From Mycobacterium sp. KBS0706 (GTDB taxonomy: Bacteria; Pseudomonadota; Alphaproteobacteria; DSM-16000; Inquilinaceae): 39,369 nt of DNA. A program made the position numbers and the translations under genes. The notes beneath the pieces were generated by a model, which searched no databases, was not told the origin of the DNA, and saw nothing but the letters and a program-made list of their open reading frames with translations. Shown piece by piece: positions 25,121-32,505 of this stretch (position 1 is its first letter; each line of letters begins with the position of its first letter). The DNA lies in assembly GCF_005938675.2 (NCBI RefSeq), contig NZ_VCCH02000079.1, positions 1 to 39,369 of the forward strand, given 5' to 3'.

Positions 25121-26452
25121 CTACAGGTCCACCCGCCGGATCCGGGCGCCGCAGCGGCGCAGCCGTTCGACCAGGTTGTCGTAGCCGCGGTCGACATGCT
25201 CGACCCCGTGCAGCGTGCTGGTGCCCCGGGCGCCCAGCGCCGCGATCAGCAGGCCGGCGCCGGCGCGGATGTCGGTCGCCGTCACCTCCGCCCCGTGCAG
25301 CGCCGGCACGCCGCGGATCACGGCGTGGTTGCGCACCACCCGGATGTTGGCGCCCATGCGCTGCAGCTCCGGCACATGGCGGAAACGGTTCTCGAACAGG
25401 GTCTCGGTGGCCATCGCCGCGCCCTCGGCGCAGGACAGGAGCGCCATGGCCTGGGGCTGCAGGTCGGTGGCGAAGCCGGGATAGGGCTGGGTCATGATGT
25501 CGACGCCGACCAGCCCGCCGGCGCCGCGCCGGGCGGTGACCACGCCGCCGGCCGATTCGATCTCGATCCCCGCATCCTCGAACACCGGCAGGGCGGCGCT
25601 CAAGAGTTCGGTGGAGGCGCCGGCCAGGCGCAGCTCGCCGCCGGTGGCCGCAGCGGCGCAGACCAGGGTGCCGAGCTCGATCCGGTCCGGCAGCACGTCA
25701 TAGGTGGCGCCGTGCAGCCGGTCGACGCCGGTGATGTGCAGCGTGTCGGTGCCGATGCCGTCGATGCGGGCGCCCATCGCCGCCAGGCAGCGGGCGAGGT
25801 CGGTGACCTCCGGCTCCCGCGCGGCATTGGTGATGCTGGTCTCGCCCTTCGCCAGCGTCGCCGCCAGCATCAGGTTCTGGGTGGCGCCGACCGAGGGGAA
25901 GGGCAGCACGATGGCGGCGCCGCGCAGCCCGCCCGGCGCGCTCAGCACCACCTCGCCGCCCTCGATCTCGGCGGTCGCCCCCATCTGGCGGAAGCCGGCG
26001 AGGTGGAAGTCGACCGGCCTGAGGCCGATGGCGTCGCCGCCCGGCAGCGGCAAGGCGATCCGGCCCAGCCGGGCCAGCGCCGCGCCGGCGATCAGGAACG
26101 AGGCGCGCATGCGGGCGACCAGCGCCGAATCGACCCGGCCGGTGCCGAAGCCGGCGCCGCCCATGGTGCCGGCCAGGGCCGGGCCGCCCTCGTCCCACGA
26201 CACCTCGCAGCCGAGCTCCGCCAGGATGCCGGCCAGGATGGCGACGTCGAGGATGCGCGGCAGGTTGCGCAGCGTCAGCCGCTCGTCGGTCAGGGCGGCG
26301 CAGACCATCAGCGGCAGCGCCGCGTTCTTGGCGCCGGCGACGGCGATCTCGCCCCTGAGGGGCACGCCGCCGTCGATCTCCAGCCGGCCGGCCGCGGAGG
26401 CGGTCCACCACGGGGCGGCCCGGCGGAAGGACACGACATTTGCACGCGACAT
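25121..26452 (-). CDS. murA: UDP-GlcNAc 1-carboxyvinyltransferase (MurA) homologue with Asp at the catalytic Cys position
   Basis: This 443-residue protein has the EPSP-synthase-like double fold of MurA, which transfers enolpyruvate from PEP to UDP-GlcNAc. GAKNAALP (residues 40-47) carries the essential Lys/Asn. TQPYPGFATDLQ carries the catalytic Asp, and DIRAGAGLL carries the late Arg. The mobile loop reads LPGGDAIGLRPVD: Asp140 (codon 26033-26035) replaces the usual Cys (Cys115 in E. coli). In Mycobacterium and Chlamydia this swap keeps activity and gives fosfomycin resistance. About 20 extra residues precede the domain. No other cell-wall gene is near; it may be a paralogue with another role. 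The start is ATG 26452. Confidence 0.88.
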   Translation of the reverse strand: MSRANVVSFRRAAPWWTASAAGRLEIDGGVPLRGEIAVAGAKNAALPLMVCAALTDERLTLRNLPRILDVAILAGILAELGCEVSWDEGGPALAGTMGGAGFGTGRVDSALVARMRASFLIAGAALARLGRIALPLPGGDAIGLRPVDFHLAGFRQMGATAEIEGGEVVLSAPGGLRGAAIVLPFPSVGATQNLMLAATLAKGETSITNAAREPEVTDLARCLAAMGARIDGIGTDTLHITGVDRLHGATYDVLPDRIELGTLVCAAAATGGELRLAGASTELLSAALPVFEDAGIEIESAGGVVTARRGAGGLVGVDIMTQPYPGFATDLQPQAMALLSCAEGAAMATETLFENRFRHVPELQRMGANIRVVRNHAVIRGVPALHGAEVTATDIRAGAGLLIAALGARGTSTLHGVEHVDRGYDNLVERLRRCGARIRRVDL

Positions 26453-26543
26453 GGGCACCCGGCTCCGCAACCTTGATCAGGACATCGTCATCGCCGGGAT
26501 AGCACGACCGGGTATGCGGTGGTCCAGCCGGAACCGGAACGAG

Positions 26544-27293
26544 TCAGGATCCGGAAGGTCGGGAGAAGCCGGTTGCCAGCTGGTGCGCCCAGTCGGGACG
26601 GCCGTTCTCCGCCGCCCGGCGGACGGCGCGGTCGTGATCGTAGGGGATGGCGATCAACTCGGCCGCGACCTTGTCGCCGTCCAGCTCCAGCATGGCGTAG
26701 CGGGCGGCGGGCGATCCCGATTCGGAGACATGGGCCGGCGGCGTCGGATCGTCATAGGCCGGGGCGCCGATGCTGCCGGGGTTGAGGATCCAGCGCCCGT
26801 CCGGCAGGCGCAGCAGCCATGGCAGGTGGCTATGGCCGCACAGCACGACCCGAGCGGAGACACCAGCCAGCCGCGCGGCGATGGCGTCGGCCGGGGCCCG
26901 CACCAGCCGGCCGGCCTCGATATCCTCCAGCAGATAGGCGTTGTCATCGTCCGGCCTGGCATGGAAGGCGGTGATGCCGCCCGGCAGCTCCAGCTGCATC
27001 GGCAGGGCGCCGAGCCAGGCCCGGCCGGCGGCGTCGAGCGCGTGGCGGGCATAGCCGTCGGAGGTGGTCAGCGGCTCGTCGCGGTCCTCCCAGACCCAGC
27101 GGTCATGGTTGCCGCGCACGGTCGGCCAGCCCTTCGCGACCAGCAGGTCCAGCGTCTCGCGCGGCCACAGCGGGCCGGAGACGCAGTCGCCGAGATGGAC
27201 GATGCCATCGGCGCCGCGGCGGCCGAGATCGGCCAGCACTGCCTCCAGGGCCGGGAGATTGCCATGGATATCGGCGAGGACAGCGAGGCGCAC
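26544..27293 (-). CDS. Calcineurin-like metallophosphoesterase (YfcE/DevR-like)
   Basis: This 249-residue protein shows the full set of metallophosphoesterase motifs: DIHGN (residues 8-12), HLGDCVSGP (about 33-41), GNHDRW (about 61-66), a GHSH pair near residue 152 and NPGSIG after it. These bind two metals and catalyse phosphomonoester or diester hydrolysis. The start is GTG at 27293, with GAAGG seven bases upstream. It follows tctA by 61 bases and precedes murA by 91 bases on the same strand, so all may share a transcript. The substrate is unknown; family members hydrolyse cyclic nucleotides, phosphodiesters or nucleotides. Confidence 0.87.
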   Translation of the reverse strand: MRLAVLADIHGNLPALEAVLADLGRRGADGIVHLGDCVSGPLWPRETLDLLVAKGWPTVRGNHDRWVWEDRDEPLTTSDGYARHALDAAGRAWLGALPMQLELPGGITAFHARPDDDNAYLLEDIEAGRLVRAPADAIAARLAGVSARVVLCGHSHLPWLLRLPDGRWILNPGSIGAPAYDDPTPPAHVSESGSPAARYAMLELDGDKVAAELIAIPYDHDRAVRRAAENGRPDWAHQLATGFSRPSGS

Positions 27294-27354
27294 GCGGAAC
27301 CTTCGGCGAGAGGCGGGACGGCCACGATGCCGCCCCGGCCCGTCGAAGGGAAGC

Positions 27355-28854
27355 CTACTCCGCCAGCGCCTGCTCGCGCTTGCGCGTGATCGCCGGCACC
27401 AGCATCGCCAGCAGCAGGATCGCCACCACCGCCAGCAGCACCGCGCTGATCGGATGGGTCAGGAACACGGTGAAGTCGCCGTCGGACAGCAGCATGGCGC
27501 GGCGGAAGTTCTCCTCCAGCTGCGGCCCCAGCACCAGGCCGAGCAGCAGCGGTGCCGGCTCGGCCTTCACCTTGACGAAGAAGTAGCCGACCAATGCGAA
27601 GCCCAGCATCAGCCAGACATTGAACATGCTGTTGGCGATGCCGTAGGTGCCGATGCAGCAGAACAGCACGATGGCCGGGAACATCAGCCGGTAAGGGATC
27701 TTCAGCATCGAGATCCAGATCCCGATCATCGGCAGGTTGATCACCAGCAGCATCAGGTTGCCGACCCACATGCTGGCGACCACGCCCCAGACCAGCTGCG
27801 GCTGCTCGGTCATGATCTGCGGCCCGGGCTGGATGCCGTGCATCATCAGCGCCCCGATCATCAGCGCCATCAGGGCGTTGGAGGGGATGCCGAGCGTCAG
27901 CAGCGGGATGAAGCTGGTCTGCGCCCCGGCGTTGTTCGCCGCCTCGGGCCCGGCCACGCCCTCGATCGCGCCCTTGCCGAAGCGGCTCGGGTCCCGGGCC
28001 AGCTTCTTCTCCATGGCATAGGCGGTGAAGGGCGGCAGCGCCGCCCCGCCCCCGGGCAGCACGCCGAGGAACGAGCCGATGGCGGTGCCGCGGACCATCG
28101 CCGGGAAGGCTTGGCGCAGCTCGGCCCAGCGGGGCATCAGGTCGCGCACCCTGCTGCTGACCAGCTGGCGCGGCTGCGGCCGGTCGAGATTGGCCATGAT
28201 CTCGCCGAGGCCGAACAGCCCCATGGCGATCGGCACGAAGTCGAGCCCGTCGCCGAGCTCCGGAATGCCGAAGGTCAGGCGCGAGGCGCCGGAGGAGACG
28301 TCGATGCCGACGATACCGAGCAGGAGGCCGACCACCACCATCGCCAGAGCCTTGGCCACCGAGCCATGCGCCAGGATCACCGCCGCGATCAGGCCGAGCA
28401 CCAGCAGGCTGAAATACTCGACCGCGGTGAACTGCAGCGCCAGCGCCGCGAGCGGCAGGGCCAGCAGCGCGATCACCACCGTCGCCACCGAGCCGGCGAA
28501 GAAGGAGGAGATGGCGGCGATGGCCAGCGCCAGCCCGGCCTTGCCCTGGCGCGCCATCTGGTGGCCGTCGAGGCAGGTGACGACCGATGACGTCTCTCCC
28601 GGCACGTTGACCAGGATCGCCGTGGTCGAGCCGCCGTACTGCGCGCCGTAGAAGATGCCGGCGAGCATGATGAAGGCCGAGGAGGGATCCAGCCCGAAGG
28701 TAAAGGGCAGCAGCAGCGCCACGGTCGGGATCGGCCCGATGCCGGGCAGCACGCCGATCGCGGTGCCGATCAGCACGCCGAACAGGCAGTACAGCAGGTT
28801 CTGCCACTGCAGCGCCGTGGTCAGGCCGAGCAGCAGGTTGTCGAACAGGTCCAT
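27355..28854 (-). CDS. tctA: Tripartite tricarboxylate transporter, large permease TctA
   Basis: This 499-residue membrane protein is the large channel subunit of a TTT carboxylate importer. The signature GVLIGTAIGVLPGIGPIPTVALLLP near residue 26 and AGIFYGAQYGGSTTAILVNVPGE near residue 65 are diagnostic. ALPPFTAYAMEKKLARDPSRFGKGAIEGVAGPEAANNA near residue 275 is the second conserved block. About ten to twelve hydrophobic segments are present. It follows tctB by 19 bases. Typical cargo is citrate, tricarballylate, terephthalate or other carboxylates; the cargo here is unknown but may match the nearby PrpD cluster. Confidence 0.93.
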   Translation of the reverse strand: MDLFDNLLLGLTTALQWQNLLYCLFGVLIGTAIGVLPGIGPIPTVALLLPFTFGLDPSSAFIMLAGIFYGAQYGGSTTAILVNVPGETSSVVTCLDGHQMARQGKAGLALAIAAISSFFAGSVATVVIALLALPLAALALQFTAVEYFSLLVLGLIAAVILAHGSVAKALAMVVVGLLLGIVGIDVSSGASRLTFGIPELGDGLDFVPIAMGLFGLGEIMANLDRPQPRQLVSSRVRDLMPRWAELRQAFPAMVRGTAIGSFLGVLPGGGAALPPFTAYAMEKKLARDPSRFGKGAIEGVAGPEAANNAGAQTSFIPLLTLGIPSNALMALMIGALMMHGIQPGPQIMTEQPQLVWGVVASMWVGNLMLLVINLPMIGIWISMLKIPYRLMFPAIVLFCCIGTYGIANSMFNVWLMLGFALVGYFFVKVKAEPAPLLLGLVLGPQLEENFRRAMLLSDGDFTVFLTHPISAVLLAVVAILLLAMLVPAITRKREQALAE

Positions 28855-28873
28855 GGCGTCCCTGGAATACGGC

Positions 28874-29320
28874 CTAGAAGCGCGGCCAGACCGGCACCGG
28901 CAGGTCCAGCAGCAGCACGAACAAGATCACCGCGGCGGCGCTGAGCCCGACGGCGAAGACGACGGTCTCGCGCAGCCGCGTCTCCCGGCTGGCGAGGCCG
29001 GCGACGACCACGGTGGCGAAGGCGGCGATGGCCAGCCCGGCCTTGGCGGCGAGCAGGGCGAAGACGGCGACGGCGGCGAGGATGCCGAGGATCGGCCGCA
29101 GCTTCGGCACCTCGACTCCTTCGCCGCCGATCGCCAGGCTGCGCAGGGCGAAGACGAGGCCGAAGCCGGCGGCGCCGATCGACAGCACCCGCGGCATGAA
29201 GCCCGGCCCCATATCGGCCGGGCTGCCGAAGCTGAGCTTGCGGGTGGCGACCAGGACGACGGCCGCCACCACGCAGAGGAAGAGGCCGAACAGCAGGTCC
29301 GGCCAGTTGATGCGCGTCAC
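28874..29320 (-). CDS. tctB: Tripartite tricarboxylate transporter, small permease TctB
   Basis: This 148-residue protein has four hydrophobic segments: DLLFGLFLCVVAAVVLVATR at the N-terminus, VLSIGAAGFGLVFAL, ILAAVAVFALLAAKAGLAIA, and VVFAVGLSAAAVILFVLLL at the end. The stretch LSFGSPADMGPGFMPRVLS after the first segment is the family signature. The C-terminal DLPVPVWP is also typical. It lies four bases after tctC and 19 before tctA, the standard order. TctB stabilises the permease and couples it to the binding protein. Confidence 0.92.
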   Translation of the reverse strand: MTRINWPDLLFGLFLCVVAAVVLVATRKLSFGSPADMGPGFMPRVLSIGAAGFGLVFALRSLAIGGEGVEVPKLRPILGILAAVAVFALLAAKAGLAIAAFATVVVAGLASRETRLRETVVFAVGLSAAAVILFVLLLDLPVPVWPRF

Positions 29321-29324
29321 CCCG

Positions 29325-30299
29325 TCACTCGCCCTTGATGCCGGCGTCGGCGATCACCTTGCCCCAGGCCTCGGTGTTGGTGGCGAGCCAGGAGCCGAGC
29401 TCCGCCGGCGGGCCGGCGACCACCCGGCCGCCCTGCTGGGCGATCCGCTCCGCCACCTCCGGCTGCTTCAGGATCTCGCCGAGCGCCGTGTTCAGCTTCT
29501 CGACCAGGGCCGGCGGCGAGCCGGCGGTGGTCAGCAGGCCCTGCCAGGACCCGACATCGGCGGAGGGCAGCTTGGCCTCGGTGAAGGTCGGGAGGTCCGG
29601 CGCGCTGGCGATGCGGGCCTGGCCGGTCACCGCGATGCCACGGAGCTGGCCGTTGGCGACGAAGGGCAGGGTCGCGGTGGCGCCGTTGATGATGACCTTG
29701 CTCTCGCCCGACACCACGGCCTGGGTGGCCGCCGAGCCGCCGCGATAGGGCACGGTCTTCCACTGGATGCCGAGATCCTTGGCCATGGCGACGGCGGTGA
29801 TGTGGTTGACCCCGCCGATGCCGGAATTGGCTACCGCCAGCTTGCCCGGATTGGCCTTGGCATAGTCGACCAGCTCGGCCGCCGTGTTGACCGGCAGGTC
29901 CTTGTTCACCGCCAGCACATAGGGCACGAACATGATCATGCCGACCGGCGCCAGATCCTTCAGCGGATCGTAGGACAGGTCGCTGAACAGGCCCGGCGCG
30001 GTGGCGATCGAGCCGACATCGGCCAGCAGCAGCGTGTGCCCGTCCGGGTCGGCCTTGGCCACGGCGTCGGCGCCGATATTGCCGGCGGCGCCCGGCTTGT
30101 TCTCGACCACCACGGTCTGGCCGATCGCCTGGGACAGCTGCGGCGCGATGATCCGCGCCAGCGTGTCGGAGGTGCCGCCCGGCGCGTAGGGGACGATGAT
30201 GCGGACGGTGCGTTCGAAATTCTGTGCGGATGCCGAGCCGGCGGCTCCGAGCATCGCGAAACCGGCGGCGAGCGCGAGCGCGCTGCGTCTGGTGATCAT
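29325..30299 (-). CDS. tctC: Tripartite tricarboxylate transporter binding protein (Bug/TctC family)
   Basis: This 324-residue periplasmic receptor has a signal peptide with an Arg pair (MITRRSALALAAGFAMLGAAG, cut near ASA). The mature part starts with the Bug signature RIIVPYAPGGTSDTLARIIA and continues with VENKPGAAGNIGADAVAKADPDGHTLL. QWKTVPYRGGSAATQAVVSGE near residue 200 is the second signature. Length is typical. It is the first gene of the tctCBA run, downstream of a 27-bp palindrome. Bug proteins bind carboxylates, amino acids or aromatic acids through two water molecules; the ligand cannot be read. Confidence 0.92.
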   Translation of the reverse strand: MITRRSALALAAGFAMLGAAGSASAQNFERTVRIIVPYAPGGTSDTLARIIAPQLSQAIGQTVVVENKPGAAGNIGADAVAKADPDGHTLLLADVGSIATAPGLFSDLSYDPLKDLAPVGMIMFVPYVLAVNKDLPVNTAAELVDYAKANPGKLAVANSGIGGVNHITAVAMAKDLGIQWKTVPYRGGSAATQAVVSGESKVIINGATATLPFVANGQLRGIAVTGQARIASAPDLPTFTEAKLPSADVGSWQGLLTTAGSPPALVEKLNTALGEILKQPEVAERIAQQGGRVVAGPPAELGSWLATNTEAWGKVIADAGIKGE

Positions 30300-30402
30300 G
30301 ATTGGTCCTCCCCCTGATGAATCGTCTCGGTCGCTCGTCTTGCAGCGGGCTTATGCGGACGGTACGGAGGACACCGATCCTACTCCAGGTCTAATGCGGC
30401 AT

Positions 30403-30429
30403 GGATCGATGCGCGATGCGCATCGATCC
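30403..30429. promoter_or_regulatory. 27-bp perfect palindrome between tctC and the DUF1349 gene
   Basis: GGATCGATGCGC (30403-30414) and GCGCATCGATCC (30418-30429) are perfect inverted arms around GAT. It lies in a 216-base divergent gap, 104 bases upstream of tctC and 87 upstream of the rightward GTG. It could be a regulator's operator or a cruciform-forming element. No regulator gene is adjacent. The surrounding gap shows no clear -35/-10 pair. Confidence 0.5.
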
Positions 30430-30515
30430 GGAGTCCCGTCACGGAATGACGGCGCTTGCCCGCCCGGCCGGGCTCGCGTCTGATGGCGGCAAACGGACAA
30501 GGGGAGAGAGACGCG

Positions 30516-31121
30516 GTGGACATCCTGGACGAGAGCTTCCTATCCCCTGCCCTCGACCCGCGCCTGGCCTGGACCAATCCGCCGCCGGATTGGTCGATCG
30601 GGCCGGAGGGCCTGCGGCTGCGCACCGCCGCCGGGACCGATTTCTGGCAAGGCACGCATTACGGCTTCCGGGTCGACAACGGCCATGTGCTGGCGCTGCC
30701 GGTGGCCGGCGACTTCGTGATGGAGACGGCGGTGCGCGGCAATCCCGTGCACCAGTACGACCAGGCCGGGCTGATCGTGCGGCTGTCGCCCGAAAGCTGG
30801 ATCAAGACCTCGGTCGAGTTCGAGACGGCAGCGCACAGCCGCCTCGGCGCCGTGGTCACCAATGCCGGCTGGTCCGACTGGTCGACCCAGGACGTGCCGA
30901 CCCGGCCGGGCGGCGCGATCGGCTTCCGAATCCGCCGCACCGGCGCCGACTACATCGTCGAGGCGGCGCCGGAGGGCGAGGATCGCTGGGTGCAGCTGCG
31001 CATCGCCCGGCTGCACGCCGATGACGGCACCGGCCCGGTCCTGGCCGGCCTCTACGCCTGCAGTCCGAAGGCCGCCGGCTACGAGGCACAGTTCGCCCAT
31101 CTGCGGATCACGCGGCGATAG
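30516..31121 (+). CDS. DUF1349 domain protein
   Basis: This 201-residue protein is a single DUF1349 domain with a concanavalin-like beta-sandwich fold. Family features are WTNPPPDWSIGPEGLRLRT at the start, TDFWQGTHYGFRVDNGHVLAL near residue 45, YDQAGLIVRLSPESWIKTSVEFE near 89 and VVTNAGWSDWSTQ near 117. The GTG at 30516 is chosen because an AAGGGGAGAG site lies seven bases upstream and the family usually starts here; an ATG at 30483 is an alternative. There is no signal peptide. Relatives are often linked to sugar or glycoside metabolism, but no activity is established. Confidence 0.85.
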   Translation: MDILDESFLSPALDPRLAWTNPPPDWSIGPEGLRLRTAAGTDFWQGTHYGFRVDNGHVLALPVAGDFVMETAVRGNPVHQYDQAGLIVRLSPESWIKTSVEFETAAHSRLGAVVTNAGWSDWSTQDVPTRPGGAIGFRIRRTGADYIVEAAPEGEDRWVQLRIARLHADDGTGPVLAGLYACSPKAAGYEAQFAHLRITRR

Positions 31122-31165
31122 ACGGGCGCCAACACAGGCGGAGAGGAGAGGCAGGACACGCTCAG

Positions 31166-31202
31166 GATATTGTTTTATGGTAGTTATTGGTACCGACTTT
31201 AG
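31166..31202 (+). promoter_or_regulatory. AT-rich probable promoter/operator of the parDE pair
   Basis: This stretch is strikingly AT-rich for the window. It holds a direct repeat TGGTA at 31178-31182 and 31188-31192 (10-base period, one helical turn), just upstream of parD. Such sites often bind ParD-ParE complexes for autoregulation. The repeat is short, so the call is tentative. Confidence 0.35.
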
Positions 31203-31214
31203 GGAGTTCCCCTG

Positions 31215-31460
31215 GTGGCGCGGAACACATCGATCTCGCTCGGCGATCACTTCGCCACCTTCATTGACGCTCAGGTGCAAAGCGGCCGGTACGGCTCGGC
31301 CAGCGATGTTGTCCGCGCCGGGCTGCGCCTTCTGGAAGAGCATGAAGCGAAGGTGAAGGCGTTGCAGGACGCGCTTATCGCGGGCGAGGCGTCAGGCGAA
31401 CCGCAGCCCTTCGATAGCGAGGCGTTTCTGGCCCGGATGCGGGCAACGCATGCGCGGTAA
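31215..31460 (+). CDS. parD: ParD-family antitoxin
   Basis: This 81-residue protein has an N-terminal ribbon-helix-helix DNA-binding domain (NTSISLGDHFATFIDAQVQS, then GSASDVVRAGLRLLEEHE). The C-terminal acidic/helical tail (QPFDSEAFLARMRATHAR) should wrap the toxin. It starts with GTG at 31215, after a GGGAG site. The stop lies inside the toxin gene, an eleven-base overlap typical of type II TA operons. It should repress its own promoter and neutralise ParE. Confidence 0.92.
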   Translation: MARNTSISLGDHFATFIDAQVQSGRYGSASDVVRAGLRLLEEHEAKVKALQDALIAGEASGEPQPFDSEAFLARMRATHAR

Positions 31461-31743
31461 GCTCTATCGGCTCACGCCGCTGGCGGAAGCTGATCTGGAG
31501 GAAATCTGGCTCTACACGCTTCGCAACTGGTCAATCGAGCAGGCGGATAGCTACCACCGTGATCTCGTTGCGGCGTTGGAGGGGCTGGCGTCGGGCCGGA
31601 AGCTCGGGCGGAAGGTTGATGTGCATCCCGGCTATCTGAAATACGCCGTCGGGGCGCATATCGTCTATTTCCGGGAGGTCGATGTCGGGATCGTCGTTGT
31701 GCGGGTTCTGCATGGGCGGATGGATGTGCGGCGGCACTTGTGA
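31450..31743 (+). CDS. parE: ParE/RelE-superfamily toxin
   Basis: This 97-residue protein has the ParE layout: LTPLAEADLEEIWLYTLRNW at the start, then SYHRDLVAALEGLASGRKLGRKV, the YLKYAVGAHIVYFREVDVGIVVVRVLHGRMD core and a terminal RRHL. The motif residues (Arg near GRKLGRK, Tyr/Phe in VYFRE, Arg in VRVLHGRMD) are those of ParE toxins that inhibit gyrase. RelE-type mRNA cleavage is less likely. No frameshift or truncation is seen, so the toxin should be functional. It overlaps the antitoxin gene by eleven bases. Confidence 0.92.
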   Translation: MRGKLYRLTPLAEADLEEIWLYTLRNWSIEQADSYHRDLVAALEGLASGRKLGRKVDVHPGYLKYAVGAHIVYFREVDVGIVVVRVLHGRMDVRRHL

Positions 31744-31815
31744 GCCGCCGTGAGAAGGTCGACCGGTGAGGACCGGTTATCCAAGCAATCCGCGGATCAC
31801 TCAGAGGAGTGTTGC

Positions 31816-32505
31816 GTGTCGCGCACCGTGCAGAAGCCTGGCTCGAAGGGGAGCCTGAAGTGGATTCAGCGGGCGGTCGGAGAGCGCTGGCCCGGTCTCG
31901 ACGATCCGATTTTGGCCAGGATCCCGAGAGCCCGGTCGATCGAGTGGCGATCCCCTCTCGTCACGGACGATTATGCGGAGTATCGGGACGAGGACTTTCT
32001 CAACCGATTGGACATCGGCCATCTCGCCGCGGAACTGCGCGACTTCTGGCCGAGCCGCGGCCCGCAATGGGATGCACTCGGCCGAACCGATACCGGGCAA
32101 CTGCTTCTCGTCGAGGCCAAGTCGCATGTCGCCGAGATGTGCTCCCCCGGCACGGCCGCGGCCACGGCCTCCAAGGAACGGATCACGGCTCGGTTGAAGG
32201 AGGTCGCCGGGACGCTCGGCGTCCGAAGCAACGGCGCGGCCTGGACCGACTTCTTCTACCAGTTGGCCAACCGGCTGGCGCACCTCCAGTTCTTGAGAGA
32301 CCAGGACCAACCCGCCTATCTCGTCCTGGTGAACTTCCTCAACGACGCCGAGATGGACGGGCCGGAGACTCCTGAGGCCTGGGAGGCCGCCTATGAGGTC
32401 GCGTTCCACGTCATGGGGCTGCCCAGGCGGCACAAGCTGAGCCGCTACGTCATCGAGGTGTTTCCCGACGTGGCCGGCGCGAAGGACGCCAACACGCCCG
32501 CATAG
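31816..32505 (+). CDS. Putative PD-(D/E)XK-type protein of unknown role
   Basis: This 229-residue protein was not recognised as a named family. A possible nuclease core is visible: Asp86 (WDAL), then the strand QLLLVEAKSH with Glu100-x-Lys102, a D...ExK arrangement. A Trp/aromatic-rich region (WTDFFYQLANRLAHLQFL) follows. The GTG at 31816 is chosen because AGAGGAG lies six bases upstream; an upstream GTG at 31750 would add 22 residues. It follows parE by 72 bases. GC is lower than the neighbours, suggesting transfer with the TA pair. Its 3' end overlaps the convergent racemase by 61 bases. The nuclease activity is inferred from motif only. Confidence 0.6.
   Translation: MSRTVQKPGSKGSLKWIQRAVGERWPGLDDPILARIPRARSIEWRSPLVTDDYAEYRDEDFLNRLDIGHLAAELRDFWPSRGPQWDALGRTDTGQLLLVEAKSHVAEMCSPGTAAATASKERITARLKEVAGTLGVRSNGAAWTDFFYQLANRLAHLQFLRDQDQPAYLVLVNFLNDAEMDGPETPEAWEAAYEVAFHVMGLPRRHKLSRYVIEVFPDVAGAKDANTPA

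Noticed and set aside
23516..26476. Open frame of 986 codons on the plus strand across PrpD and murA
   Set aside because: It overlaps two convincing genes in other frames and has Arg/Ala/Gly-rich low-complexity composition.
30401..30429. The 27-bp palindrome as an intrinsic terminator
   Set aside because: It lies upstream of both flanking genes, which are divergent, and no T-run follows on either side.
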